DNA of 14,960 nucleotides, taken from positions 1 to 14,960 of the forward strand of contig DAOWCP010000061.1 of assembly GCA_030639495.1 (NCBI GenBank). The letters are read 5' to 3'. The position numbers and the translations under genes were made by a program. Below are positions 14,549-14,960 of this stretch, one piece after another. A model generated the notes under the pieces. The model searched no databases and had not been told where the DNA came from. It saw nothing but the letters and a program-made list of their open reading frames with translations. Source of the stretch: JAGLTN01 sp023135255. GTDB taxonomy: Bacteria; Planctomycetota; Phycisphaerae; Sedimentisphaerales; Anaerobacaceae. Each line of letters starts with the position of its first letter. Position 1 is the stretch's first letter.

Positions 14549-14554
14549 CTCCTT
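14549..14554 (-). promoter_or_regulatory. Ribosome-binding site setting the DUF5320 start
   Basis: AAGGAG on the minus strand is 7 nt before ATG 14541 but only 1 nt before ATG 14547. It therefore selects the internal ATG whose product begins MPGG, in agreement with family conservation. Confidence 0.7.
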
Positions 14555-14582
14555 TCCGCAGTTTTACCTGCTAAGCTATAAT

Positions 14583-14945
14583 CTAAATCCAATGTCCATC
14601 TACATTCGCCTGATCTACCAGCTTTAACTGACCAGCTTTAAAAGCGTCAGTAGCCTGGCGAACAGTTTGTTTTTCAGCAAGATATATTTTCACATCAGCA
14701 GCATTTAAAGTTCTGCAGGCATTTGGACCAACATTTCCGGTTATCACAGCCTCTGCACCGAGGTTTGCAATATTTTGCCCTGTCTGGATACCAGCACCTT
14801 GTGCGGCATTTAGATTCAGAGCATTATCATTAGCTTGAAATTCATTTGTTTCTGTGTCAAAAATAATAAGCCATTTGGCACGCCCGAACCTTAAATCAAT
14901 TTCGCTCGACAATTCGCTGCCTTGCGCTGTCACTGCAATTTCCAT
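14583..14945 (-). CDS. NifX-like (dinitrogenase Fe-Mo cofactor family) protein, first gene of the cluster
   Basis: The 120-residue protein is the same family as the gene at 12018-12356 but diverged. Signature: IDLRFGRAKWLIIFDTET (16-33), which replaces HFGHC with RFGRA, and AVITGNVGPNACRTLNAA (66-83), the glycine loop of the family. It has only one cysteine (C77), so any cluster would be held differently from its paralogue. ORP, the Mo-Cu-binding protein of Desulfovibrio, is a member of this family, so this protein is a candidate ORP-like cofactor carrier. AAGGGG lies 5 nt before the ATG. It is followed by DUF5320 after 41 nt and then by the two ATPases. Any promoter lies beyond the window edge, only 15 bp away, and further genes of the operon may lie there. 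Confidence 0.88.
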   Translation of the reverse strand: MEIAVTAQGSELSSEIDLRFGRAKWLIIFDTETNEFQANDNALNLNAAQGAGIQTGQNIANLGAEAVITGNVGPNACRTLNAADVKIYLAEKQTVRQATDAFKAGQLKLVDQANVDGHWI

Positions 14946-14960
14946 TTTCGCCCCTTTCTT

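Noticed and set aside
14542..14592. Longer DUF5320 reading frame from TTG 14592
   Set aside because: It overlaps the upstream NifX-like gene and ignores the AAGGAG located 7 nt before ATG 14541.

Overview
The window most likely comes from an anaerobic planctomycete, probably class Phycisphaerae. This is an inference. It rests on a DUF1549/DUF1553 – DUF1501 – PPC-domain operon, which is a hallmark of Planctomycetota and relatives, on a choice-of-anchor-Q-like tail, on abundant intergenic hairpin repeats, and on an oxygen-sensitive-looking cluster of ferredoxin-containing MinD-type ATPases.

Layout. (1) Positions 1-420 hold the 3' end of a secreted beta-sandwich protein, then an in-frame TAG and 27 more codons resembling the C-terminal signature of another surface-protein family. 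A 15-bp-stem hairpin follows. (2) Positions 421-1022 are a gene-free stretch packed with hairpin repeats, ending in two tandem copies of an exactly 99-bp palindromic element and a candidate promoter. (3) Positions 1023-6385 (+) are a tight three-gene operon of exported proteins: DUF1549/DUF1553, a Tat-signal DUF1501 protein, and a two-PPC-domain protein. A third copy of the 99-bp element begins 7 nt after its last stop codon. (4) Positions 6525-10398 (-) are a complete fructose-family PTS in the order EIIC, EIIB, then an HPr–EI–EIIA fusion. Every phosphorylation-site residue is present. Upstream is a control region with a perfect TATAAT and three consecutive short inverted repeats. (5) Positions 10705-11799 (-) encode an exported protein with two BamE/SmpA-like repeats around a very basic coiled-coil-like linker. 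A decayed piece of a similar gene lies just upstream. (6) Positions 12018-14945 (-) are a five-gene cluster: NifX-like protein, DUF5320 protein, two MinD-type ATPases each with an inserted 2x[4Fe-4S] ferredoxin, and a second NifX-like protein. Its make-up resembles the ORP (orange protein, Mo-Cu cluster) gene groups known from Desulfovibrio.

How the genes may work together. The DUF1549/DUF1501/PPC trio is probably an envelope-located unit of unknown chemistry. The PTS carries its own EI and HPr domains, so it could transport and phosphorylate a fructose-like sugar without other general PTS proteins, but no sugar-phosphate kinase is seen here. The MinD/NifX cluster likely couples ATP hydrolysis and electron transfer to loading or moving a metal-sulfur cofactor. 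Three start codons were revised from the longest reading frame or confirmed by ribosome-binding sites (14541, 14177, and GTG at 13310).
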